Assembly (NCBI GenBank): GCA_965140555.1
Contig: OZ223259.1
Location: forward strand, 620,001 to 684,000
Origin: UBA1351 sp965140555
GTDB taxonomy: Bacteria; Bacillota; Clostridia; Lachnospirales; Vallitaleaceae
DNA: 64,000 bases
Reading direction: 5' to 3'
The stretch's first letter is position 1. Each line of letters opens with the position of its first letter. A program made the translations under genes and the position numbers. Below the pieces are notes generated by a model. That model ran no database searches. It had not been told where the DNA came from and saw only the letters and a list, made by a program, of their open reading frames with translations. Positions 23,472 to 31,440 of this stretch are shown piece by piece.

Positions 23472-23810
23472 TCATTCGTCAATATAATTCTTGTTATTAT
23501 AGCTATCACTACTCTTTTTAATATTATTAACAAAGGCTTCAATTCTACTATATTTGCATACCATAACTATTGAAGCCACCCCTAGAATAATAGACATACC
23601 AAACAGCAACACTATATTTGAATAAATGATTTCCGCCCTTCCCTTTGTAACAATAACATATATAAGAATTGCTAGATTAAAGCTTCCTCCAATAGAACTA
23701 ATTATATTCCTAGTTTTACTATAATCGGATATATAGTATGTTGAAAAAGCAATCAAACCACTTCCACTAATCATAGAAATAATGAAGTGAACTATGTTTA
23801 TGACAGTCAT
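23472..23810 (-). CDS. Hypothetical membrane protein, four predicted helices
   Basis: 112 residues from ATG 23810 with GAAGGA upstream. Hydrophobic segments at about 2-24, 34-52, 60-78 and 84-100, tail with KKSSDSYNNKN. The frame is open upstream into an ABC ATPase remnant, but the remnant breaks off just after its D-loop, so the membrane part appears to be a separate or fused piece. It may be the surviving C-terminal end of an ABC permease, or an independent gene with its own ribosome site. Confidence 0.45.
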   Translation of the reverse strand: MTVINIVHFIISMISGSGLIAFSTYYISDYSKTRNIISSIGGSFNLAILIYVIVTKGRAEIIYSNIVLLFGMSIILGVASIVMVCKYSRIEAFVNNIKKSSDSYNNKNYIDE

Positions 23811-23975
23811 TTCTTTTCCTTCAATATCAAGCCCATGGCTTGGCTCATCCAAAATAAGTAAATCCGGTTTATTTATTATAGCTCGTGCAATGGCCAACCT
23901 CTGCCTCATCCCTCTTGAAAAAAAATCTACATTTTACCAAGACACTTAACGCTATCCAAATTATCAGGGGAATAT
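23811..23975 (-). pseudogene. ABC transporter ATPase remnant
   Basis: Translating leftwards gives YSPDNLDSVKCLGK, a frame break near a T8 run (minus strand), then VDFFSRGMRQRLAIARAI and LLILDEPSHGLD: the signature motif, Walker B and D-loop of a bacitracin/lantibiotic-type ABC ATPase. The Walker A half is missing upstream and the C-terminus is replaced by an unrelated membrane segment after GLD. It is a small leftover of a deleted transporter. Confidence 0.7.
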
Positions 23976-24198
23976 GAAATAAATGCGCAAGAACAGCGAC
24001 TTTGTCATACTTTGCCTAGCAACCGATGGCGGTAGGAACGTCCCCTTATTCTTCTACATTACCAATCTATACTCACATCTTATTAAAGTATACCTTATAA
24101 ACTATTCTTGGTCAAAGAACTTGTATCACTTATTGACACTTTCCCCCGACAGTGATTGGAGATTTATTGATCGATCTGGTTCGTATTCCTATTGCCGC

Positions 24199-24741
24199 TT
24201 AAATCTTAACGTCATCACTATGCAAGAGCTCAGCAAACATAGGTGATAACCCGGCCAAGTAGACCTCGTGAACCAACTTGGCCGGTAATACTTCCCCTTC
24301 AATCGTCAAATCCTTCGTTGCACAGGCGTCTTGGATTAAGGACACTTGCAGCCCATAATCTTTGGCTCGACGCACCGTCGTATCAATACACATATGGGTC
24401 ATCATCCCGCATACATATAAATGGGTAATCCCTTTTTTCTCAAGTAGACCTTCCAAACCGGTTTCAAAAAAACTATTCGGCATGTGTTTGATTAGAATAG
24501 CTTCGTCGCTTTTGGGGTCTATAGCCGGATGAATCTCTGCCCCTTCTGTCCCGGGAAGAAAAAACGTTGCCCCTTCTCGTGTATTGATATGTTGGATATG
24601 AATAACCGGTAACTGTGCCTCTCGAAAGGCACTTAATACCTTCAATGTTGCTTCTAACGCTTTATCCGGTTCACAGAGTTCATTCCTTCCACCGGGAAAA
24701 TAATCATTTTGAATATCAATAAGTAGTAGTGCTTTTGACAT
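24199..24741 (-). CDS. Isochorismatase-family cysteine hydrolase (nicotinamidase-like)
   Basis: 180 residues. Catalytic triad positions are visible: Asp in LLLIDIQNDYFPGG, Lys in ILIKHMPNSFFETGL and Cys in VCGMMTHMCIDTT; the cis-peptide region VCGMMTHMC is typical. Length matches nicotinamidase/isochorismatase hydrolases. The substrate is uncertain: the N-terminal DxQNDYFPGG with downstream HP fits YcaC/EntB-like amidohydrolases as well as PncA. It stands alone between a 220-bp gap without recognisable features (23976-24198) and a palindromic repeat on its upstream side. Confidence 0.87.
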   Translation of the reverse strand: MSKALLLIDIQNDYFPGGRNELCEPDKALEATLKVLSAFREAQLPVIHIQHINTREGATFFLPGTEGAEIHPAIDPKSDEAILIKHMPNSFFETGLEGLLEKKGITHLYVCGMMTHMCIDTTVRRAKDYGLQVSLIQDACATKDLTIEGEVLPAKLVHEVYLAGLSPMFAELLHSDDVKI

Positions 24742-24795
24742 AATGTGCCTCCTTTAATCTAATGATTAACTCGACAAAAGCATATAGTTGAACTT

Positions 24796-24864
24796 TCGCA
24801 TACAATATATTGTTACGAACGCTTCCACGTAATCTATATATTGTATGCGAATTTAGGGAAACTT
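24796..24864. repeat. Palindromic intergenic repeat, copy B
   Basis: Perfect 15-bp inverted repeat (24796-24810 and 24836-24850; core CGCATACAATATAT) around a 25-nt centre. Bases 24834-24864 are the exact reverse complement of 20254-20284 in copy A, and weaker similarity (TGATTAG-type end) extends to about 24883. It lies between the isochorismatase and HxlR genes, which diverge, so it could influence either promoter. Confidence 0.65.
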
Positions 24865-25015
24865 GCTTTTTAGGGCTAATCATCTAGTGGTTACGTTTTT
24901 GATAATCTTATTGTACGCCCATCTTGGTACGCGGTAAATTACCCACTTTTTTGTAAGTATTCTCAAGAAGGCTTGCATCCTGTATAATAAGATTAAGAAA
25001 AGGAGATGCTTAGCC

Positions 25016-25414
25016 ATGAAATTACGTGAAAACTACACTTGCCCCCTTGAACTAGTCCACGATATGATTAAAGGTAAATGGAAGTCCATCATTCTCTGGC
25101 AGCTAAGCTATGGCCCGACTTCCCTATCCCAACTTCGTAAAGATATCGACGGCATATCAGAAAAAATGTTACTCGAGCACTTAAAGGATTTGATTGAATA
25201 TGGCTTTGTGTCCAAGGAAAAGGGTGTCGGCTATCCCCTATCTGTCAAGTATTCCCTTACCGAACAACAAGGTCTGGAAATCTTTGAAGCCTTGAAAATT
25301 ATGCAAAAAATAGGCATCACTTATATGAAGGACCATCATATAGGCGATGCTTACTTTGAACGTATGGAAAAGCGTCGTATTCAAGGGGCTCTTATTCACA
25401 TAGAACCTAATTAG
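25016..25414 (+). CDS. HxlR-family winged-helix regulator
   Basis: 132 residues, AAGGAG about 10 nt before ATG 25016 and TATAAT at 24983-24988. HxlR features: CPLELVHDMIKGKWKSIILW at the N-terminus with the conserved Cys, GISEKMLLEHLKDLIEYGFV as recognition region, and a dimerising C-terminal helix. Such regulators often sense reactive electrophiles or redox changes through the N-terminal Cys and control an adjacent divergent gene; here that would be the isochorismatase at 24199. The target is inferred only from orientation. Confidence 0.9.
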   Translation: MKLRENYTCPLELVHDMIKGKWKSIILWQLSYGPTSLSQLRKDIDGISEKMLLEHLKDLIEYGFVSKEKGVGYPLSVKYSLTEQQGLEIFEALKIMQKIGITYMKDHHIGDAYFERMEKRRIQGALIHIEPN

Positions 25415-25558
25415 AGGGGCATTTATTCCACACCTCGAACAATAAAAATATTCTTCATCTCTCCATAATGTTATCTCATGGGTTGTGTTATCAATGTAAC
25501 CTATTAAATTTAACACTATTCATTTTCATTAACTAAACTCAGTATCCACTGGTATCCT

Positions 25559-26596
25559 TTATTCCTCTATGGTAACAATATCACTCATATTCCCCATATC
25601 AATATTATCCCCATTGCCTGCTTCATCTTCTGTGCTTATCACCAGATAGTCTTTTGTTTCATACAGAACCACTTGACCCTCTGTCATCTCATACCCCTTA
25701 TCTACTATGGCAACATCTATCAGTCGTTGAACGGCTCCCCCATCCGTAGTATAGTCGAGGACAAATTCATAGTGCATCTTGGACGTCTCTTCAAATTGAC
25801 TTTGGGTTTCTATGCCTAAGCGACCTATGGTTTCTTGTGTAATCATGGCTTTCGGGAGATGAATAACTACACCATAATCTTCTATCTCAAAATGAAGGAG
25901 GCTATCTGAATCTGTTTTTTCCACAACTTCCTCTATGACTTCTTTGGCTTTAGCTTCCTCTATGGTCTTAATTTCTTGTCTGCCATCTTTGATGTTCGAC
26001 TCTAGCAAGGCACCATCTGTATGGAATAGCGGATACATATAAACCCGATCAAGTGTTTCAGATGTTGTTACTATCTTATAGTTTCCAAAATTTTTGACTG
26101 TTTCAACGATTGGTAGTGTTACATAGTCCGTATCTCCTTGATACACCTGATAATTTTTCTCGGTCATCACGCCGATACCTACAAGCTTCTCTACAATTTG
26201 TGTTCCGAAGCTATCTTGTTGATCACCATGAATCGTATAGTAGATGTGATTCTCATACAATTTATCCATACCCGTCTCACTCAAGTATATGTCCCCCGCC
26301 CATTCATCTATCATAAAACGTTCCGAAATCATCATCGAATAATCATAATCCTTATTGTAGTAGGACATTATTCCCTGATATTCTCTACTTTCGCTTTCAG
26401 ATATAGTCTCATTATCCTGTATATCTTCCTCAACAGCTTCGTCTTCCTCTTCCATAATTACCTCTGCATTCGCATTACTCTGTGTATCAACAGCTTCGTT
26501 ATCTATGGCTGATGGCGCCTCATTCGTACAGGCTACAAAAAATACACTAATAAATAGAACCATAATGACTGCCTTCATCTCTTTTCTTATTCTCAT
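25559..26596 (-). CDS. Hypothetical lipoprotein
   Basis: 345 residues from ATG 26596 (AGAGGAG 6 nt upstream). Lipoprotein signal with lipobox SVFFVAC. An acidic low-complexity linker (about 30-75: EEEDEAVEEDIQDNETISES) leads to a soluble domain with YNKDYDYSMMISERF and alternating beta-strand-like patterns. I do not recognise the family. It follows a 162-residue membrane-anchored protein by 26 bp, so the two are probably co-transcribed. The short 25415-25558 stretch below it shows no clear terminator. Confidence 0.65.
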   Translation of the reverse strand: MRIRKEMKAVIMVLFISVFFVACTNEAPSAIDNEAVDTQSNANAEVIMEEEDEAVEEDIQDNETISESESREYQGIMSYYNKDYDYSMMISERFMIDEWAGDIYLSETGMDKLYENHIYYTIHGDQQDSFGTQIVEKLVGIGVMTEKNYQVYQGDTDYVTLPIVETVKNFGNYKIVTTSETLDRVYMYPLFHTDGALLESNIKDGRQEIKTIEEAKAKEVIEEVVEKTDSDSLLHFEIEDYGVVIHLPKAMITQETIGRLGIETQSQFEETSKMHYEFVLDYTTDGGAVQRLIDVAIVDKGYEMTEGQVVLYETKDYLVISTEDEAGNGDNIDMGNMSDIVTIEE

Positions 26597-26622
26597 GATT
26601 TTCTCCTCTTTCCTCATATATC

Positions 26623-27111
26623 TTAATACTCTAAAGGCCCATTTACGAAAAACGAATTTGCTTCCGTTTTATTGCTAAAATACCCTCTTAATTCATAATA
26701 TATCTTATCAAATAGATAAGGACTATTTTCATAGGTACTTTTATCTAAGTCTAACTCAAAAACTGCACTGCTATTTGACTCGATATTCGAAGCTATTGGA
26801 AGTGCCTCTATCCAGTCCGTATAGCCAGAATTATCGCCGTCCATTTTTATTTGTACGTTCATCGTGCATTCTTTCAACTCCAACTCATTATCATTTGTAA
26901 CTTCCAGACGGTATACATAGGACGATTCGTTCTCTTCATATTGAATCCACGAAACATCAATCTCTTCTATTAACTTCTGTAAGTCGTCCTTATCGACGAT
27001 CTCATTATCTCCATTTCTTCTACTAAAGAGAAATACGCTACCCATTGCTATTACGAGAATCATGATTACAAGTCCAATACGTCCATTTCGTTTGTCTTTG
27101 AACATTTTCAT
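26623..27111 (-). CDS. Hypothetical membrane-anchored protein
   Basis: 162 residues. One N-terminal membrane helix (about 11-30, IGLVIMILVIAMGSVFLF) and an extracytoplasmic domain with beta-strand character (SYVYRLEVTNDNELELKECTM) similar in style to immunoglobulin-like or FxLYD-type domains, with the end YYELRGYFSNKTEANSFFVNG. No specific family recognised. It precedes the 345-residue lipoprotein gene by 26 bp. Confidence 0.6.
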   Translation of the reverse strand: MKMFKDKRNGRIGLVIMILVIAMGSVFLFSRRNGDNEIVDKDDLQKLIEEIDVSWIQYEENESSYVYRLEVTNDNELELKECTMNVQIKMDGDNSGYTDWIEALPIASNIESNSSAVFELDLDKSTYENSPYLFDKIYYELRGYFSNKTEANSFFVNGPLEY

Positions 27112-27298
27112 ACCACATAGGATATACCTACTCTCCTATTTCCCTTTCCCGATAACCACCTATTACGTTCTTATTCAATTTTATCCATTTGGAATATACA
27201 GACACAATTATTACTTCCCCCTTTAAAATTTATTTATACGCTCTCCTCTTTATTATAACCTTATTCAACTTTGTGTCAACGCTCATTATTGTAGTATT

Positions 27299-27396
27299 TT
27301 TTCCATAGAGTTTTTTTGCTTTTGGATTTGTATCAACCACTTCTAAAACAACACGATTCTTGTTCCTTTTTTTTGCATACTCAAAAACTCTCTCTA
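27299..27396 (-). pseudogene. GNAT acetyltransferase fragment
   Basis: The minus-strand frame directly after the LysR stop reads LIERVFEYAKKRNKNRVVLE then VVDTNPKAKKLYGK, the C-terminal acetyl-CoA-binding part of a GNAT enzyme (usually EVVDTNPKAKKLYEKxGF). No upstream half exists because the LysR gene is there, and it ends abruptly downstream. The remaining bases to 27112 are AT-rich with no other feature recognised. Confidence 0.55.
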
Positions 27397-28275
27397 TCAG
27401 CTTCGTACCATCTCATAAAATGCATGGGCCGCATGGCTTAACTTACGTTCTTTCAAGATTACAATATCAATGTATCTTTCATCGATAACTTCATACAAAT
27501 CTATTTCCACGACAGATCCCTCATCAAGCTCTTTTTTTGTGAACTCTTTTGTTACAAACGCAATACCAAAGTTTTTCTCTGCAAACCGAATAAGCAAATC
27601 CGAGCTTCCGACTTCATAGGACGGTATAATCTCAAGCTCATACTTTCTTCCTATCAACTCCAAATAATTTCTCATATTTGTTCCCTTTTCAAGAGCAATA
27701 ATTGGGTTTTTAAGCACTTCACTCAATTCATATCTTTTAGAAAAGTCAAACGCCATACTATGACTGGCTATAAAACAGTCATGTAACTCCATTACATGTT
27801 CATTAACTATATCACTACTTAGTTTAATAGGCATATTTATAAATCCAAAATCGATTTTACCCTCTCTCAATAAACCAATTACTTGGCTCGATGTCTTATT
27901 GTATATATGGATATTTATATTAGGATGTATTTGTTTAAACTCATCTAATTTATCTAATAGATAGTGCGTACATACTGAATCACTTGTTCCAATGGTAATT
28001 TCACCTTTATCTATATTCTTCAGATCATCTACAAGAAGCAACCCTTTTTCAATCTCTCTTAAGCCCTTGTCAATATACCCAAACAGTAATTCCCCTTCAT
28101 GACTTAAAACAAAGCCTTTTGGTTTTCTATAAAATAATGTTATACCTAGATATTCTTCTAGTCCACTTATAGATTGACTTACAGCAGATTGAGTAATAAA
28201 TAACTTGTCTGCAGCAATTGACAACTTTCCGCTCTTTACAACCGTATGGAACACTTTGAGACTATCTAATTTCAT
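27397..28275 (-). CDS. LysR-family transcriptional regulator
   Basis: 292 residues. N-terminal winged HTH: MKLDSLKVFHTVVKSGKLSI then FITQSAVSQSISGLEEYLGI, and a LysR substrate-binding domain (about 92-290) containing GTSDSVCTHYLLDKLDEF. Divergent from the PurA-like gene with 108 bp between the start codons, the usual LysR arrangement for control of the neighbour. The C-terminus runs directly into a GNAT gene fragment, so the last residues may be set by a rearrangement junction. The effector is unknown, possibly a purine or amino acid given the neighbour. Confidence 0.92.
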   Translation of the reverse strand: MKLDSLKVFHTVVKSGKLSIAADKLFITQSAVSQSISGLEEYLGITLFYRKPKGFVLSHEGELLFGYIDKGLREIEKGLLLVDDLKNIDKGEITIGTSDSVCTHYLLDKLDEFKQIHPNINIHIYNKTSSQVIGLLREGKIDFGFINMPIKLSSDIVNEHVMELHDCFIASHSMAFDFSKRYELSEVLKNPIIALEKGTNMRNYLELIGRKYELEIIPSYEVGSSDLLIRFAEKNFGIAFVTKEFTKKELDEGSVVEIDLYEVIDERYIDIVILKERKLSHAAHAFYEMVRS

Positions 28276-28383
28276 ATTAGTTCTCCTTAATTATCTCTTT
28301 AATATATTTAATTATACTTATATCACTGATTATATTATACTATTGTCGTTACTAAAAACCAATTGACAAATTTCGGAGGTTCT

Positions 28384-29655
28384 ATGAGCGTACATGCAGT
28401 TGTTGGTGGTAATTGGGGTGATGAAGGCAAAGGTAAGATGACTGATTATCTTGCAAAAAAATCAGATTATGTTGTTCGTTTTCAAGGTGGAAACAATGCA
28501 GGCCATACTATCGTGAATGATTATGGCAAATTCAAACTTCATTTACTTCCTTCAGGAATTTTCAATCCAAATACTATCAATGTATTAAGTTCAAGTGTTG
28601 CTTTGAATATAAGTGCTTTTATTTCAGAGCTTAATGATGTTATCAAACAGGGTGTACCTGAACCAGATATTCGTATTGACTGTAGAACACAAGTTGTTCT
28701 TCCGCATCATATTCTTCTTGATAAACTTGAAGAAAAACGTCTGGGTAAGTATCAATTTGGTTCTACTCAAACAGGTATGTCCCCTTTTTACTCCGATAAA
28801 TACAAAAAAATCGGTATCCAGGTCGCTGACCTGTTTGACTATGATCATCTATATAAAAAAATCGAAAGAAATATTGAGCATTCAAATATACTTATGGTTC
28901 ACTTATATAAAGTCCCTCCTCTTAATCCAAAGGAAATTACGGATTCATTATTTGATGAATCAAAAAAAATTAAAAAATATATTACAGATACAAGATCCTT
29001 ATTGGTAAATGCTGAGAAAGCTGGTAAAAACATCCTTTTTGAGGGACAACTTGGTGCATTAAAGGACCCTGACCACGGTATCTATCCAATGACGACTTCA
29101 TCAAGTCCACTTTCTTCTTTCGCACCGGTTAGCACAGGTGTTCCGGCATCAAAATTAACAAAAGTAACTACTGTCGTTAAAGCCTATTCAAGCGCAGTAG
29201 GAGCTGGTGCTTTTGTGAGTGAAATACATGATTCTATTGCAGATCTTATTAGAGAGATAGGTAATGAATATGGTGCTACAACGGATAGGCCTCGAAGAAT
29301 AGGGTGGTTTGATGCTGTTGCAACAAGATATGGTTGCGAACTTCAACATACAACAGAAGTCGTATTATCACTACTTGATGTCCTTGGATGCATTCAAGAA
29401 ATACCTATTTGCGTGGCATATAAAATCGATGATTCCGTGACCACTGAATTTCCTACAACTTATACCCTGGACAAGGCTACACCGGTTTATGAAGTGTTAC
29501 CCGGTTGGAATTGTGATATAAGTCACATTCGTAACTTTGATGATTTGCCAAAGAATGCGAAAGAATATGTCTACAAAATAGAAGCTCTCATCGGATTTAA
29601 GATTAAATATGTATCTGTTGGGCCCCAAAGAGATGCACTCATCGAAATCGAATAA
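28384..29655 (+). CDS. purA: Adenylosuccinate synthetase-like enzyme
   Basis: 423 residues from ATG 28384 (GGAGG 4 nt upstream), not the TTG at 28363. PurA landmarks are kept at E. coli numbering: GDEGKGK with catalytic D13 and GGNNAGHTIV with H41. Other motifs are altered: GSTQTGMSPFYSDKY (usually GTTxxGIGPAYxDK), FEGQLGALKDPDHGIYPMTT (usually EGAQGxLLDxDHGTYPYVT) and TDRPRRIGWFD (usually TGRxRR). PurA condenses IMP with aspartate using GTP. The divergence, the single-gene setting and the opposing LysR regulator suggest a specialised paralogue or a regulated purA. PurZ (dGMP type) is disfavoured because D13 is present. A strong terminator follows. Confidence 0.85.
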   Translation: MSVHAVVGGNWGDEGKGKMTDYLAKKSDYVVRFQGGNNAGHTIVNDYGKFKLHLLPSGIFNPNTINVLSSSVALNISAFISELNDVIKQGVPEPDIRIDCRTQVVLPHHILLDKLEEKRLGKYQFGSTQTGMSPFYSDKYKKIGIQVADLFDYDHLYKKIERNIEHSNILMVHLYKVPPLNPKEITDSLFDESKKIKKYITDTRSLLVNAEKAGKNILFEGQLGALKDPDHGIYPMTTSSSPLSSFAPVSTGVPASKLTKVTTVVKAYSSAVGAGAFVSEIHDSIADLIREIGNEYGATTDRPRRIGWFDAVATRYGCELQHTTEVVLSLLDVLGCIQEIPICVAYKIDDSVTTEFPTTYTLDKATPVYEVLPGWNCDISHIRNFDDLPKNAKEYVYKIEALIGFKIKYVSVGPQRDALIEIE

Positions 29656-29665
29656 TTATCTTAAC

Positions 29666-29703
29666 CCAAAAAGATACCTGCTTAATTGCAGGTATCTTTT
29701 TGG
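29666..29703. terminator. Bidirectional terminator after the PurA-like gene
   Basis: Perfect 16-bp stem (29666-29681 and 29688-29703) with a TTAATT loop. Because the outer stem is CCAAAAA/TTTTTGG, RNA from either strand has a T-run in the descending arm. It separates the PurA-like gene from the convergent DJ-1-like gene at 29733. Confidence 0.85.
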
Positions 29704-29732
29704 CACTTATATCCTTGACTCATAACATCTTA

Positions 29733-30557
29733 CTACCAGCCGTATCGCCTCCGTCCGTTATATAGAACATCTACCACCAGTTCTCCGATTAATCGGGAAT
29801 CTTGAGTGGAGCGACCGGTAAGGAAAGGATAGTCCAGTATGGTTTGTCGTTCATGCCCAACACCCCCATGATAGGCTCCATCAGGCCCTACTGCATCCCT
29901 TAATATATACTCTAATGGATAAAAGGGCGGTCCGAAATTCAGGTCACCACTTTTCAAAAAACCGGTGCCGTCTTTGTAGTCATATTCTACAGCGTGTCCG
30001 GTAACATGTTTGCCTTTAATGATACTCCTTCGATCTGTATAATCTCTGGCAAAGGCTAGACAGGTCACACAATAACACTCGGCTACAATAAGTTTATTCA
30101 TTCGGTAGAAACCCAAAATTACATCATGAAGTCGTTGATTGTTCACCATGTCAACCATCGGGCCGCTACCTCCAGGAAGTAAGAGCGCATCATAGACTTC
30201 TAACGCCTTCCAACCGATATCCCGTTTTCTATGATAATCAACCAATTCATGCCCAAAATTTGTATTATTAAAATAGGGACGTTCAGGGAACCATTCCATT
30301 AGATTCATAGGATGGTCCAAAATTTCTGACGCATCAAATGCCTTGGTTGCCTTGGCATAATAAGCATCGGTTACAACCTTTTGAAGAGGTGGATCATAAT
30401 ATCCCTCTTCCATACTCGGTGGCAGGGCATGAGCGCGACCTCCCGTAGGTGTCATAAAATCCACCTCTATATCATAGTCCTCAAAAACCTCCAACGGGGC
30501 CACTAACTCTTCTCCCCAATAGCCCCATTCCGAGACACAACATAGTATTTTCTTCAT
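29733..30557 (-). CDS. DJ-1/PfpI-family protein (Hsp31-like size)
   Basis: 274 residues. Class I glutamine-amidotransferase-like fold: ALLLPGGSGPMVDM (oxyanion/Glu loop) and the nucleophile-elbow segment VAECYCVTCLAFA with candidate Cys. Large insertions before and after (for example GHAVEYDYKDGTGFLKSGDL) resemble Hsp31/YedU-type or larger ThiJ/PfpI proteins. Possible glyoxalase III, deglycase or chaperone activity; not decidable from sequence. It follows the HpcH-type aldolase by 3 nt, hence same operon. A second DJ-1-like protein is at 37779. Confidence 0.8.
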   Translation of the reverse strand: MKKILCCVSEWGYWGEELVAPLEVFEDYDIEVDFMTPTGGRAHALPPSMEEGYYDPPLQKVVTDAYYAKATKAFDASEILDHPMNLMEWFPERPYFNNTNFGHELVDYHRKRDIGWKALEVYDALLLPGGSGPMVDMVNNQRLHDVILGFYRMNKLIVAECYCVTCLAFARDYTDRRSIIKGKHVTGHAVEYDYKDGTGFLKSGDLNFGPPFYPLEYILRDAVGPDGAYHGGVGHERQTILDYPFLTGRSTQDSRLIGELVVDVLYNGRRRYGW

Positions 30558-30560
30558 AAC

Positions 30561-31340
30561 CTATTCACCCTTTAACTGCGTCAGCAAACCGCCTGCTGCT
30601 GAAGAGAGAAATAATACGTCCATACCGGCTGCAATATTCAAGAATCCTTGGCTCACTCGTTCTTTGGCTTGAGTCGGGTCAAAGGCCACAATCCCACAAG
30701 GAATATCCGCTTTTTTACTCGCTTGTAATACTTTTTGTATTGCCTCTTCAATACGCGGATCATCCATCTGCCCCAATATTCCCATGGAGCCGGATAAATC
30801 CAAGCCACCTATCATGAGACAATCCACACCTTTAACCGATAAAATCTCTTCAATATTATTCACGGCATCAATATGTTCAATCATAAGTATCGTCATCACT
30901 TCCTCATTGGCTTCTGCCATATATTCGCCCATATGAAGGCCATATGCTTGAGCTCTGGCAAGACCGCCTCCTCGTTCTCCATCAGGTGGGTACTTCATAG
31001 CTCTTACAGCATCCTCAGCATCTTGCTTCGTTCGAATGAGTGGAACAATGATTCCATCCGTTCCTGTATCTAAGATACGCTTGATCATGGTTTTATCATT
31101 CCATGGCACCCGGACTATTGTAGTTACATCTGCACCATTAGTCGCTTGTAGGAGGGCTAGAACACTCTCCTCACTCATCGTCGTATGCTCCGTCTCAATC
31201 CATAGCCAATCAAAATCCAAATGGGATAGAATTTCTGAAACGACAGGACAACTCATGCTAATGGTCGCGCCATAGCAAACTTCCCCATTTCTTAACTTTC
31301 TAAGCAGTTTATTCGGTTCCCTTAATCCTTTTGCATTCAT
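30561..31340 (-). CDS. HpcH/HpaI-family aldolase
   Basis: 259 residues from ATG 31340 (AAAGGAG 7 nt upstream). HpcH/HpaI/citrate-lyase TIM-barrel signatures: FDWLWIETEHTTMSEES, IVRVPWNDKTMIKRILDTG, and MKYPPDGERGGGLARAQAYG. These class II, metal-dependent aldolases cleave 2-keto-4-hydroxy acids such as 4-hydroxy-2-oxo-heptanedioate, often to pyruvate and an aldehyde. Translationally next to the DJ-1-like gene (3 nt), so aldehyde or ketoacid chemistry may link them. The 100-bp gap upstream separates it from the ankyrin gene. Confidence 0.88.
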   Translation of the reverse strand: MNAKGLREPNKLLRKLRNGEVCYGATISMSCPVVSEILSHLDFDWLWIETEHTTMSEESVLALLQATNGADVTTIVRVPWNDKTMIKRILDTGTDGIIVPLIRTKQDAEDAVRAMKYPPDGERGGGLARAQAYGLHMGEYMAEANEEVMTILMIEHIDAVNNIEEILSVKGVDCLMIGGLDLSGSMGILGQMDDPRIEEAIQKVLQASKKADIPCGIVAFDPTQAKERVSQGFLNIAAGMDVLFLSSAAGGLLTQLKGE

Positions 31341-31440
31341 TGTCATTCTCCTTTACTTAAACACGTTTATTGAGTACCTTCCTTGACTCTCTTTCCTTAA
31401 CTCTACAACGCCTTCTGCTTCTTTATTATTCCTATATCCA

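Noticed and set aside
25388..25516. Possible small zinc-ribbon gene on the minus strand (CSRC) after the HxlR gene
   Set aside because: The frame continues through the HxlR coding region with no domain I recognise and without a good ribosome site. Most likely a shadow or a very short remnant.
28384..29655. PurZ (phage-type dGMP-aminosuccinate synthetase) in place of PurA
   Set aside because: PurZ typically lacks the catalytic Asp at position 13. Here GDEGKGK with D13 is intact, so IMP-type chemistry is more likely.
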